Source: SURF-21 sp964529285 | Lineage (GTDB): Bacteria; Actinomycetota; Geothermincolia; Geothermincolales; RBG-13-55-18 | DNA: 64,000 bases | Assembly (NCBI GenBank): GCA_964529285.1 | Contig: CAZGWK010000008.1 | Location: forward strand, 1-64,000 | Direction of reading: 5' to 3' | In this document: positions 25,340 through 33,137 of the stretch, one piece after another | Position numbering within the stretch: position 1 is the stretch's first letter | Layout: each line of letters opens with the position of its first letter | Notes under the pieces: generated by a model | Told to the model about the DNA's origin: nothing | What the model saw: the letters and a program-made list of their open reading frames with translations, nothing else | Databases searched by the model: none | Translations under genes and position numbers: made by a program

Positions 25340-26674
25340 TCAGCCGAGCTCTTCGTGTTCGGGCAATATGAAGTACTTGATGTCCTTGGCGTACTGTACG
25401 AGCTCGCCGCGGAAGTCGGGATGGGCGATGGAGATGAGTGCCCGGGCGCGCTCGCGTAGGGTCTTGCCCTTGAGGTTCACCACTCCGAACTCGGTGGCCA
25501 CGTACATGACGTCGGTGCGGGTAAGGGTCACCGTGGCCCCCGGCTTGAGCTGCGGCACGATCTTGGAGACCACCTTGCCGCTTTCCTTGTCGGTGGTGGT
25601 GGAATGGGTTGCGATGAAGGCCCTGCCTCCCCTGGCCATGTAGGCGCCGCGCGTGAAGTCCACCTGCCCGCCGGTGGCGCTGTACTGGTAGGGGCCGATG
25701 GCCTCCGAGCAGCACTGGCCGGTGAGGTCTATCTCCAGGGTGGCGTTGATGGCCACCATGTTGTCGTTCCTGGCCACGTTGTTGGAGTCATTGTTATAGG
25801 AGATGGGCGAGAAGAAGACCATGGGATTGCCGTCGAGCCAGCTGTACAGCTCGTTGGACCCGCCGGCGAAGAAGGCGTTGAACTGGTAAGGATAGAAGGT
25901 CTTCTGCGTGTTGTCCAGCGCCCCCGCCTCGAAGAGCTTCATGATGGAGTCGGGGATCATCTCGGTGTAGCAGCCCAGGTGCTTTTTCTCCAGCAGGCAC
26001 TCGCCGATGGCGTTGGGCACCGCGCCGATGCCCAACTGGATGGTGTCGCCGTCTGCGATGAATTTCACGATGTTCTCGGCGATGGCCCTGTCCGCCTCGG
26101 TGATTGGCTCGGGGGGCAGGTCCAGCAGGGGTGTATGATTTTCGGCGACCATGTCCACCTGCGAGATGTGATAGAAGTTGCGCCCGTGTACCGTGGGCTG
26201 GTTCTCGTTTACCTCGACCACCAGCCGGTCCAGTTTATGCACTACGTCCAAAAAGTTGCCCGATACGCCGGCGGACATGTAGCCGTGCCGGTCCATGGGC
26301 CCTACCTGGGTGAAGACCGTCCTGTAGTCCGCGAACTCGGAGGCGAGGCGCGGGAGGTCCGAGAAATGGAAGGGGATATGTTCGCATATCCCATCGTGCA
26401 GCGCCTGCCGGTCCAGGGGGGTCGCGAAGAGGTTGTCGAACCTTATATGGTGGCGCATTTCCCTGGAAAGTATCTTGTAGGTGGGGGCCAGCATGATCAG
26501 GCCGCCGAATACCACGTCGTTGATCTCTTCCGCGCGATCGAAGAGCGCATCGAGTATGCCCGTCGGCGCGCTGGACCCGCTCCCGCAGAACAGCTTTTCA
26601 CCGTCCCGTACCGTTTTCGCCACCGCTTCCGTGGTGGTGAGTTTCTTTTTATACTCCTCTTCCCATTTGTTCAT
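25340..26674 (-). CDS. Acetyl-CoA hydrolase/CoA-transferase (4-hydroxybutyrate CoA-transferase-like)
   Basis: 444 residues from ATG 26674, chosen for GAGGAGG eight bases upstream and because the preceding frame is Arg/Pro-rich shadow. The family I CoA-transferase fold is evident: an N-terminal GSGSSAPTGILDAL segment, GIGAVPNAIGECL, the TEMIPDSIM block where the Glu that forms the glutamyl-CoA thioester is expected, and FFAGGSNELYSWLDGNP with a C-terminal RTDVMYVATEFGV. It would move CoA between acetyl-CoA and a carboxylate such as 4-hydroxybutyrate, propionate or butyrate in fermentation, or hydrolyse acetyl-CoA. Hydrolase and transferase cannot be told apart by sequence alone. Confidence 0.87.
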   Translation of the reverse strand: MNKWEEEYKKKLTTTEAVAKTVRDGEKLFCGSGSSAPTGILDALFDRAEEINDVVFGGLIMLAPTYKILSREMRHHIRFDNLFATPLDRQALHDGICEHIPFHFSDLPRLASEFADYRTVFTQVGPMDRHGYMSAGVSGNFLDVVHKLDRLVVEVNENQPTVHGRNFYHISQVDMVAENHTPLLDLPPEPITEADRAIAENIVKFIADGDTIQLGIGAVPNAIGECLLEKKHLGCYTEMIPDSIMKLFEAGALDNTQKTFYPYQFNAFFAGGSNELYSWLDGNPMVFFSPISYNNDSNNVARNDNMVAINATLEIDLTGQCCSEAIGPYQYSATGGQVDFTRGAYMARGGRAFIATHSTTTDKESGKVVSKIVPQLKPGATVTLTRTDVMYVATEFGVVNLKGKTLRERARALISIAHPDFRGELVQYAKDIKYFILPEHEELG

Positions 26675-26780
26675 CCGTGCTACCTCCTCTTCCTGATGCC
26701 GGCGTACAATGTGAGGATCTCGACGCATTTCGGGATGCGGTCTTGCCGGATCCGGGGAGGTGGGGATCATCCCAGCTGAG

Positions 26781-26813
26781 AAAAAACGGCGTAGCACTTT
26801 TGCCGCGCCGTTT
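26781..26813 (-). terminator. Intrinsic terminator, minus strand
   Basis: Read on the minus strand: AAACGGCG, a 14-base loop, CGCCGTTT running into a total of six T residues. This is a textbook rho-independent terminator for transcription coming from the sigma-H gene, and it isolates that gene from acetyl-CoA hydrolase. Confidence 0.75.
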
Positions 26814-26924
26814 GCTGTTCTGCGATCCCTGCTCCTATGAAAGACCGTATCCTGTTATGAATGGCCAAACCGAACACATTCTATATTAACGTGCCACTTC
26901 AGACAAGACAGATAGCGCTCCACG

Positions 26925-27093
26925 CCTGGGGTCAGCCCTCCATTTTCAACATCGGGGGTCAGGTCAACACCGGGGGCCAGGCCTCCAGGTTCCACACAAT
27001 CGCCTGTGTATAAGGTCAGACGATATCTTTGCCTGATTATATGGAATGCTTTCAAGCAATCGGAGTCAGTGATTGCCTGGGGTCAGCTTCGCC
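26925..27093. repeat. Family A repeat cluster
   Basis: Bases 26925-26951 are identical over 27 bases to the left arm at 37336-37362 (CCTGGGGTCAGCCCTCC and onward). Degenerate repeats of the core follow: GGGGGTCAGG at 26954-26963, GGGGGCCAGG at 26972-26981, and CCTGGGGTCAG again at 27076-27086. No matching right arm lies nearby. The whole gene-free stretch 26675-27167 is occupied by this cluster, the terminator at 26781-26813 and the hairpin at 27144-27168. Confidence 0.75.
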
Positions 27094-27143
27094 GGAGTCT
27101 TTCTACCGCAACGGGATGTTGGTTCGGGGTCGCCTCGCAATAC

Positions 27144-27168
27144 GGTTTTCCGGCAATGCCGGAAAACC
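27144..27168 (-). terminator. Hairpin at the 3' end of the sigma-H gene
   Basis: Perfect 11-bp stem GGTTTTCCGGC / GCCGGAAAACC with an AAT loop, overlapping the last base of the stop codon. The stem itself ends in AT pairs but no U tract follows. Confidence 0.55.
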
Positions 27169-27827
27169 TAGTTGAGCAGGGGTTCTACGTGGTTTTTTAT
27201 CTTGACTTTGATGCGGCACAGGGCGTTGTCGACGACCTTGGTGTCGCGCTTGATCTCGTCGGCGATCTCTTTGTAGCTCTTGCCTTCCAGATAGGAGACG
27301 AGTACCTTCCACTCCAGCCCGCTGAGCTTCTCCTTGAGGATGCAGATGATACGCGAGACCTCGTCCTCGAAGATATAGAGCTCCAGCGGGTCCTCCACTT
27401 TGGTGCTCACTCCGCCTCCCGCGTAATACATGGACTCGCCGCTCTCGTCGAAGACGTTGGCCTCCAGGGAGCGGTAACAGCTCAAGGGGTTGTGCTTTTT
27501 CCGGGTGTGGGTCTTGACGGCGGTGATGATCTGGCGGGTTATGCAGAGTACGGCGAAGGAACGGAAGGAACAGATATCGTTGAACTTGTAATCCCTGATG
27601 GCCTTGTAAAGACCGATCATGCCCTCCTGGATGGTGTCGTCGTGCTCGGCGCCGTCCAGGAAATAAGACTTGGCTTTAACGTGTACCAGGTATTGATACT
27701 TATTGAGAAGAAAAGCTTCGGCTTGTGAGTCTCCCCGCCGGGTACAGGTTATCAGGTCTTCGTCACTCATCTCGGCGTAGGAGACTTCCAAGAAATAGAC
27801 AGGCCTGGTCTTTTCCTTAACCGGCAA
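27168..27827 (-). CDS. sigH: RNA polymerase sigma factor, sporulation sigma-H (Spo0H) type
   Basis: 219 residues from TTG 27827, seven bases after GAGGAGG; the ATG at 27857 has no ribosome-binding site. Sigma-70 region 2 is strikingly like Bacillus Spo0H: VHVKAKSYFLDGAEHDD, IQEGMIGLYKAIRDYK, SFRSFAVLCITRQIITAVKT and KHNPLS. Region 4 ends the protein (LEWKVLVSYLEGKSYKEIADEI helix-turn-helix). In Bacillus this factor starts sporulation and stationary-phase transcription; in actinobacterial relatives the role is not fixed. It has its own promoter (27875-27904) and a separate terminator, so it is monocistronic. Confidence 0.88.
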   Translation of the reverse strand: MPVKEKTRPVYFLEVSYAEMSDEDLITCTRRGDSQAEAFLLNKYQYLVHVKAKSYFLDGAEHDDTIQEGMIGLYKAIRDYKFNDICSFRSFAVLCITRQIITAVKTHTRKKHNPLSCYRSLEANVFDESGESMYYAGGGVSTKVEDPLELYIFEDEVSRIICILKEKLSGLEWKVLVSYLEGKSYKEIADEIKRDTKVVDNALCRIKVKIKNHVEPLLN

Positions 27828-27874
27828 AGCATCCCCTCCTCGATATACAGCCCACATTTTGTATATTTGCAGCT

Positions 27875-27904
27875 ATAATAATCCATATATGTAGGCTATG
27901 TCAA
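27875..27904 (-). promoter_or_regulatory. Sigma-A promoter for sigH
   Basis: On the minus strand: TTGACA (27899-27904), an 18-base spacer and TATTAT (27875-27880). The surrounding 80 bases are unusually AT-rich for the window. The start would be near 27868, giving a 40-base leader to the TTG at 27827. Confidence 0.65.
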
Positions 27905-28098
27905 TATCTTGTATAGTAAAATATTTTCCATACACTACATAATGTGGACCTAGACACCGTAATTCGTTTGCCGTGTGCTTCCGGCACCGGGTGCGGCGTG
28001 GTTCGTCAACGGCTGCGGCGCTGGCTTATAATTCCGGGTGTGGATAAAGTCTCGTCTGCCCTAGAGGTGGGCGATCGTGAGGAGAGGTAGAAACCGGT

Positions 28099-28698
28099 AT
28101 GGCCGGCGTGTACGAAGGAGAAGTTTCGTTATCGATCCGGGAAAAGCTCCATGCCGACCTGGGAGGGCTCAGATCGGCCATAGAGAGCTGCAGACGCTGC
28201 CGTGGCGGGGGAGTGGGAGTGCCGGGGTGCGGAGACCCCGGAGCCGGCATGTTCCTGGTGGCGGGAATGCCAGGTCCAGGCGCTACGGCGGTTAACCCCT
28301 GGGGCGCCTGGCGTGACCGATTGTTGAAAAAAGCGGCGGGTGATTGGGGATGGGATATGACAGGCGCCTATTACTCGACCGCCTTGAGATGCCCCCTGCA
28401 GCGGGTGGCCCGCCGTGAATTGCGGCGCTGTTCCGGGTTTCTCGCTGATGAGTTCTTCCTGGTGGGACCGCGTCTGGTGGTGGTCTCCGGCAAGGTGGCG
28501 ACCGTCGCCGTGCGCGAGGCCCTGGGGGACGAGATACCCGCAAGCCCCAAGGCAGGTGACGTATGTACCTTCTTCGGCGCCCGGTTCCTTTTCGAGCTGG
28601 ACGTAGCGCGCATAGAAGGGGACAGAAAAGCGGAGGCGGTATTCTGGGACGTCCTCCGCTCGGCGGAGGACGTGTTTCCCGGCTTGAAGGGAGATTAG
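28099..28698 (+). CDS. Uracil-DNA glycosylase superfamily protein, divergent
   Basis: 199 residues with the four iron-sulfur cysteines expected of family 4/5 UDGs (Cys31 and Cys34 in CRRC, Cys98 in ALRCPL, Cys111 in RRCSGF). The body follows the UDG order: FLVAGMPGPGA, NPWGAWRDRLL, YYSTALRCP, FLADEF, LVVVSGKVAT. The normal motif 1 GEAPG reads GMPGP, and the closing HPS-type motif is not evident, so the active-site set is incomplete. It may be a divergent glycosylase or a structural relative. The ATG has only a distant GGAGAGG upstream, so the start is uncertain. Confidence 0.68.
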   Translation: MAGVYEGEVSLSIREKLHADLGGLRSAIESCRRCRGGGVGVPGCGDPGAGMFLVAGMPGPGATAVNPWGAWRDRLLKKAAGDWGWDMTGAYYSTALRCPLQRVARRELRRCSGFLADEFFLVGPRLVVVSGKVATVAVREALGDEIPASPKAGDVCTFFGARFLFELDVARIEGDRKAEAVFWDVLRSAEDVFPGLKGD

Positions 28699-28820
28699 GG
28701 CGGGCACGTACAGCCCCCGTCCGATGGGGCCGCCCCGCCAGGGCGCGGCGATATTCGTGTTGAACGTATTTGCCATATCTGTTTTACTTTATGCAGTGTT
28801 GAGGGCGCGAGGAGGGCAGC

Positions 28821-29738
28821 TTGGATAGAAGGTCCCGCATAGACGCATTTCTCCGCAAGTATTTCATACTGTTCCGCGTCAAGACCATGTTTATATACAT
28901 CTTCCCCACGACCCTGGGGTTTGCATGTTCGGCCGCAACGGGGGGGAGCATGCCGGGGTACAAGATAGCCTGCATGTACCTGGGGTTTCTGTGCGGCTCG
29001 TTCTTTTCCAGCACCCTGAACTTCTACGCTGACGTGGAATCGGATCGCCTGCACAACGACATGTACAAGGGCGACCTGCACATGTCCGACCAGCCTTTCG
29101 CCACCGGGGAGATGGGCAAGCTCGAGACGGTATTGCTCTTCCTGCTCACCGGCATGGGCTGCGTGGGTTTCTCCCTTCTGGTAAACGTCCAGTTCACCAT
29201 ATACATGGTAGCGTCCGTTTTCATCCTCGGCATCCTCTACTCCCATCCCTGGTTCCGCTTCAAGAACAGGCCCATACTGGACATCGTTACCAACGCTGCG
29301 GGCGCGGTCGTGCTGCTGATCGCGGGGTGGAAGGCGGTAAACCCCTCTACCTGGCCGCCCGCCTGGCCACTGGTCTTCGGCTTCATCTTCTCGGCAACCC
29401 TGTATATGCCCAGCATGGCCAACGACGTACCCTTTGACGAGGCAGCGGGATTTCGCACCACGGGGGTGGTTTTCGGCGCCAAGCGCACCATCGATGCCAT
29501 GATCCCCATGTGCGTGCTCCTGGTGCCCGTGGCGATAGTGAGCCTGGTCCTGCCCGCTCCCGGGATATTCAAGCTCTTCATCACCCTGGGCCTGCCGGGT
29601 GCGATAGTATTCACCATAGGCATGCATCTGCTTTGGCGGCCCCCCCATATCCGTTTCAACGCCGGCCTTCTCGTATACCCCATTCTGGCCATGCTGATCT
29701 TCTATTTCGTCTATGGGGTACATGCGGTTCTCACCTGA
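28821..29738 (+). CDS. UbiA-family membrane prenyltransferase
   Basis: 305 residues, eight to nine membrane helices, starting at TTG 28821 after GCGAGGAGGG. The first Asp-rich motif NFYADVESDRLHND (about 73-86) and the second NDVPFDEAAG (about 205-214) are both present; they bind the Mg-diphosphate of the prenyl donor in this family. Products may be menaquinone, heme O, archaeal-type lipids or chlorophyll-like compounds, and cannot be decided here. It stands alone between the UDG-like gene and the heat-shock operon. Confidence 0.85.
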   Translation: MDRRSRIDAFLRKYFILFRVKTMFIYIFPTTLGFACSAATGGSMPGYKIACMYLGFLCGSFFSSTLNFYADVESDRLHNDMYKGDLHMSDQPFATGEMGKLETVLLFLLTGMGCVGFSLLVNVQFTIYMVASVFILGILYSHPWFRFKNRPILDIVTNAAGAVVLLIAGWKAVNPSTWPPAWPLVFGFIFSATLYMPSMANDVPFDEAAGFRTTGVVFGAKRTIDAMIPMCVLLVPVAIVSLVLPAPGIFKLFITLGLPGAIVFTIGMHLLWRPPHIRFNAGLLVYPILAMLIFYFVYGVHAVLT

Positions 29739-29858
29739 AAAACAGCTTCCGCGATTGCTTCAGGCCCGTTCTTGCATGATCTGATAAACCTTTTTTACCT
29801 GCAAAAATAGGATAAGAATTTCAATCTGGGTATAATGCATAATAAGGTTATAAATATA

Positions 29859-29879
29859 CTTGACATCAATGTTGTCAAG
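29859..29879 (+). promoter_or_regulatory. HAIR-like operator (HspR binding site)
   Basis: A perfect inverted repeat CTTGACA-N7-TGTCAAG. The HspR-associated inverted repeat of actinobacteria is CTTGAGT-N7-ACTCAAG; spacing and outer half (CTTGA/TCAAG) agree, the inner two bases differ symmetrically. It overlaps the -35 element and spacer of the dnaK promoter, where a bound repressor would block RNA polymerase. HspR is encoded in the same operon, which implies autoregulation. Confidence 0.75.
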
Positions 29880-29888
29880 AGTTATATT
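29860..29888 (+). promoter_or_regulatory. Sigma-A promoter for the heat-shock operon
   Basis: TTGACA (29860-29865), a 17-base spacer and TATATT (29883-29888), close to consensus. A second TATAAT at 29831-29836 lacks a clear -35. Transcription would start near 29895, giving a leader of about 54 bases to the dnaK ATG. Confidence 0.75.
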
Positions 29889-29948
29889 GAAAAAGGACTA
29901 AACTAAACAAAGGATACCGGCAAATCTTTATAAAAGGAGGAATGGAGA

Positions 29949-31787
29949 ATGGCTAAGACAGTAGGTATCGACCTGGGAACCACCAACTCGGTTGTTGCCG
30001 TGCTCGAGGGCGGTGAGCCCGTCGTTATACCCAACAGCGAGGGCGGCAGGACAACTCCATCAGTGGTGGCCATGTCGAAGACGGGAGAGTGGCTGGTGGG
30101 CCAGGTCGCAAAGCGCCAGGCCGTGACCAACCCTGAGAACACCATCGCATCCATCAAGAGGAAGATGGGTACCGCGGATAAGGTTAAACTGGGGGACGGC
30201 GAATACACGCCCCAGGAGATCTCCGCCAAGATCCTGCAGAAGCTCAAGGCCGATGCTCAGGAATACCTGGGGGAGAAGATCACCGACGCCGTGATCACGG
30301 TGCCCGCTTACTTCAACGATGCCCAGAGGACGGCCACAAAGGAGGCCGGGCGCATAGCCGGATTGAACGTCCTGCGCATCATCAACGAGCCTACGGCATC
30401 GTCGCTTGCCTATGGACTGGATAAGGAGAGCGACCAGACCATCCTGGTATTCGACCTGGGTGGCGGGACCTTCGACGTTTCCATCCTGGATATCGGGGAG
30501 GGCGTGTTCGAGGTCAAGTCCACCGCCGGCAACACCCAGCTGGGCGGCGACGACTGGGACAAGCGTATCATCGATTGGATGGCCGACGATTTCAAGTCCA
30601 CCAGCGGTGTCGACCTGCGCGAGGACAAGATGGCCCTGCAGCGCTTGAGGGAAGCCGCTGAGAAGGCCAAGATCGAGTTGTCGACGACTAATTCGACCAA
30701 CATCAATCTGCCCTTCGTGACCGCGACTCCCGAGGGTCCGCTGCACCTGGATATGAACCTCTCCAGGTCGGAATTCGAGAAGATGACCTCAGACCTTCTG
30801 GAGAAGTGCGTGGGACCGTTCAAGCGCGCTATGAAGGATGCGAACATGGACCCCAAGAACATCGACCATGTCATCCTGGTCGGTGGCTCGACGCGCATGC
30901 CCATGGTGCAGGAGATGGTGCGCAAGCTAAGCGGCGGTAAGGAGCCGCACAAGGGCATCAACCCCGACGAGGTAGTAGCCATGGGAGCCGCCATACAGGC
31001 GGGAGTGCTCAAGGGCGAGGTAAAAGACGTCCTGCTTCTGGACGTGACGCCCCTTTCCCTCGGTATCGAGACCCTGGGCGGAGTGTTCACCAAGCTCATC
31101 GAGCGCAACACGACCATCCCCACGCGCAAGAGCGAGATATTCACCACGGCCGCGGACGGCCAGAACAGCGTGGATATCAAGGTCTATCAGGGTGAACGCG
31201 AGATGGCCGCCTATAACAAGCTCATCGGGAACTTCCAGTTGGTCGGGATTCCACCGGCTCCGAGAGGCGTGCCGCAGATAGAGGTGGCCTTCGACATCGA
31301 CGCCGACGGCATACTGCACGTCTCGGCAAAGGACCTGGCCACGGGCAACGAGCAGAAGATCACCATCACCGCGTCCAGCGGACTGAACGAGGACGAGATC
31401 GAGAAGATGGTGAATGACGCCGAGGCGCATGCGGAGGAGGACCGCCGCAAGCGCGAGGAGGCGGACGTGCGCAATAACGCCGACAGCCTGGTCTACACGA
31501 CCGAGAAGAGCCTGGGTGAATTGGGCGACCAGGTGTCGCCGGAAGACCGCAGTGCCATAGAGTCGGCGTTGGAGGACGTCAAGGAAGCCCTCAAGGGTTC
31601 TGACAACGACGACATAAGGCGCAAGACGGAGATCCTCATGCAGGCTTCCTACAAGCTGGCGGAGCACATGTACTCGCAGACCAAGACCGAGGGAGCCCAG
31701 ATGGGCCCCGAGGGCGACGGCAGCTATGGCGCCACCGAGGAAGCCGAGGGAGAAGTGATAGACGAAGCCGAATACGAGGAGATGTAA
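29949..31787 (+). CDS. dnaK: Chaperone Hsp70
   Basis: 612 residues, normal DnaK length. The ATPase domain begins VGIDLGTTNSVVAVLEGG, with the phosphate loop DLGGGTFDVSILD and VGGSTRMP; the substrate-binding domain and helical lid follow, and the tail ends in an acidic EEAEG...EYEEM stretch rather than the EEVD of eukaryotes. It is the ATP-driven peptide clamp of the bacterial folding system, served by DnaJ and GrpE encoded downstream. AAAGGAGG eight bases before the ATG gives strong translation. First gene of the operon, behind the HAIR-regulated promoter. Confidence 0.99.
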   Translation: MAKTVGIDLGTTNSVVAVLEGGEPVVIPNSEGGRTTPSVVAMSKTGEWLVGQVAKRQAVTNPENTIASIKRKMGTADKVKLGDGEYTPQEISAKILQKLKADAQEYLGEKITDAVITVPAYFNDAQRTATKEAGRIAGLNVLRIINEPTASSLAYGLDKESDQTILVFDLGGGTFDVSILDIGEGVFEVKSTAGNTQLGGDDWDKRIIDWMADDFKSTSGVDLREDKMALQRLREAAEKAKIELSTTNSTNINLPFVTATPEGPLHLDMNLSRSEFEKMTSDLLEKCVGPFKRAMKDANMDPKNIDHVILVGGSTRMPMVQEMVRKLSGGKEPHKGINPDEVVAMGAAIQAGVLKGEVKDVLLLDVTPLSLGIETLGGVFTKLIERNTTIPTRKSEIFTTAADGQNSVDIKVYQGEREMAAYNKLIGNFQLVGIPPAPRGVPQIEVAFDIDADGILHVSAKDLATGNEQKITITASSGLNEDEIEKMVNDAEAHAEEDRRKREEADVRNNADSLVYTTEKSLGELGDQVSPEDRSAIESALEDVKEALKGSDNDDIRRKTEILMQASYKLAEHMYSQTKTEGAQMGPEGDGSYGATEEAEGEVIDEAEYEEM

Positions 31788-31918
31788 GGACCGGAAGGTA
31801 CAACGGGGGTGCAGCCGCGCGGCATCGTATAAACACCGGGCCAGGCGGCCGGAAGAAGACCGCGGGACGCCGCGAGCGGCTCCCCCTTGAAGGATATAGA
31901 GGAAAGGAGTGAGGAAGC

Positions 31919-32386
31919 ATGGCTATCGTGAGATGGGATCCGTTCCGAGACCTGATGAACCTGCAGGACGAGGTAAACAGCCTGTTCCGGCGCAGCTTCT
32001 TCAGGGGAGCGGATACGCCGGCCACGGCGGAGACCACCGCCACCTGGGCGCCTCCCCTCGACATGTACGAGAGCGATGACAGACTCACCGTCGAGGTGGA
32101 ACTGCCCGGCCTCGAAGGCAAGGATATCGATATCTCCCTGGAGGACGATATCCTGCACATCAAGGGCGAAAGGAAGTTCGCAGGCGAGGTAAAGGAAGAC
32201 AACTACCACCGCGTCGAACGTGCCTACGGCTACTTCGAGCGCAACATACCTCTGCCTCGCAAGGTGGACGAGGATAAAGTGGCGGCCTCTGTTACCGGGG
32301 GCGTGCTCAGGATAGAGATGCCCAAGGCGGCGGAAGCGAAGCCCAGGCAGATCCCTATCAAGGTAGAGGGAGAAACGGCGGAATGA
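31919..32386 (+). CDS. Small heat-shock protein, Hsp20/alpha-crystallin
   Basis: 155 residues. The N-terminus reads AIVRWDPFRDLMNLQDEVN as in bacterial Hsp20; the alpha-crystallin domain (about 40-140) contains DMYESDDRLTVEVELPG and the hallmark GVLRIEMPKA close to the end. It would form oligomers that hold unfolded proteins for DnaK/ClpB. AAGGAG is upstream of the ATG. Its place inside the dnaK operon, between dnaK and grpE, is unusual; the usual actinobacterial order is dnaK-grpE-dnaJ-hspR. A 131-bp gap with GC-rich palindromes separates it from dnaK. Confidence 0.95.
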   Translation: MAIVRWDPFRDLMNLQDEVNSLFRRSFFRGADTPATAETTATWAPPLDMYESDDRLTVEVELPGLEGKDIDISLEDDILHIKGERKFAGEVKEDNYHRVERAYGYFERNIPLPRKVDEDKVAASVTGGVLRIEMPKAAEAKPRQIPIKVEGETAE

Positions 32387-32410
32387 TATTCCGCCCACAC
32401 GGTTTCGCGA

Positions 32411-32438
32411 GGGGGCTGGCCTTTGTCGACCAGCCCCC
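32411..32438 (+). terminator. Intra-operon stem-loop between hsp20 and grpE
   Basis: Perfect 9-bp stem GGGGGCTGG / CCAGCCCCC with a 10-base loop and only two T residues after it. It is more likely a leaky attenuator or RNA-stability element, lowering grpE and later genes relative to dnaK and hsp20. Confidence 0.5.
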
Positions 32439-32474
32439 CTTCATGGGGGACCGGCATGCAAGAGGTGAAAACAT

Positions 32475-33107
32475 ATGAGTGAGGATAAAAAGGAAACGAA
32501 GGAAAAGAAGAATAAGGCCACTGGAGATAAAGCTGCGGCAGAAAGCGCTGGGACGGCGGCGGGCAGGCACGAGAAAGCCGCCGGTACCATGGACGATACG
32601 CGGCGTAAGCTGCACGATATGAGCAAGAAAGAGCTCGAGGAACGCGTATTGGAGCTCGAGTCGAGCTTGAGCCAGTCGGAGACCAGGGCGAAGGAATATC
32701 TGAGCGACGCCCAGAGGAGCAAGGCTGAGCTTGAGAATTACCGCAAGAGGATGCTCAGGGAACAGACGCGTATTATCGAGCAGGCCAACCGTTCTTTTAT
32801 GGCAGCATTACTTCCGGTTATCGACAACCTCGAGATGGCCCTGGAATCCTGCGGTGACCGCAAAGACCGGCTCGCACAGGGAGTGCGCATGGTTTACGAG
32901 CAGATGATGGCGTTGCTTGAGCAGGAGGGGCTCGAGGAGATAAACCCCCACGGCCACCGCTTCGACCCCGAGGTATGCGAGGCCGTGATGGCGATAGTGA
33001 GTGACGACCACGAGGATGAGACGGTAGTGGAAGTCCACCAGAAGGGATACAAATACAAAGGGAGCCTGTTGCGCCCGGCCAGGGCGACGGTGAGCAAATG
33101 TGGTTAG
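32475..33107 (+). CDS. grpE: Nucleotide exchange factor GrpE
   Basis: 210 residues. A Lys/Ala-rich disordered start (about 1-45) precedes a long coiled coil (ELEERVLELESSLSQSETRAKEYLSDAQRSKAELENYRKR region) and the C-terminal beta domain with PHGHRFDPEVCEAVM and VHQKGYKYKGSLLRPARATVS, which match GrpE well. It releases ADP from DnaK. AGAGGTGA lies upstream of the ATG. The dnaJ start follows 30 bp after the stop. Confidence 0.96.
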   Translation: MSEDKKETKEKKNKATGDKAAAESAGTAAGRHEKAAGTMDDTRRKLHDMSKKELEERVLELESSLSQSETRAKEYLSDAQRSKAELENYRKRMLREQTRIIEQANRSFMAALLPVIDNLEMALESCGDRKDRLAQGVRMVYEQMMALLEQEGLEEINPHGHRFDPEVCEAVMAIVSDDHEDETVVEVHQKGYKYKGSLLRPARATVSKCG

Positions 33108-33137
33108 AAAAACGCGACATGGGTGGCAAGGAAAGTT

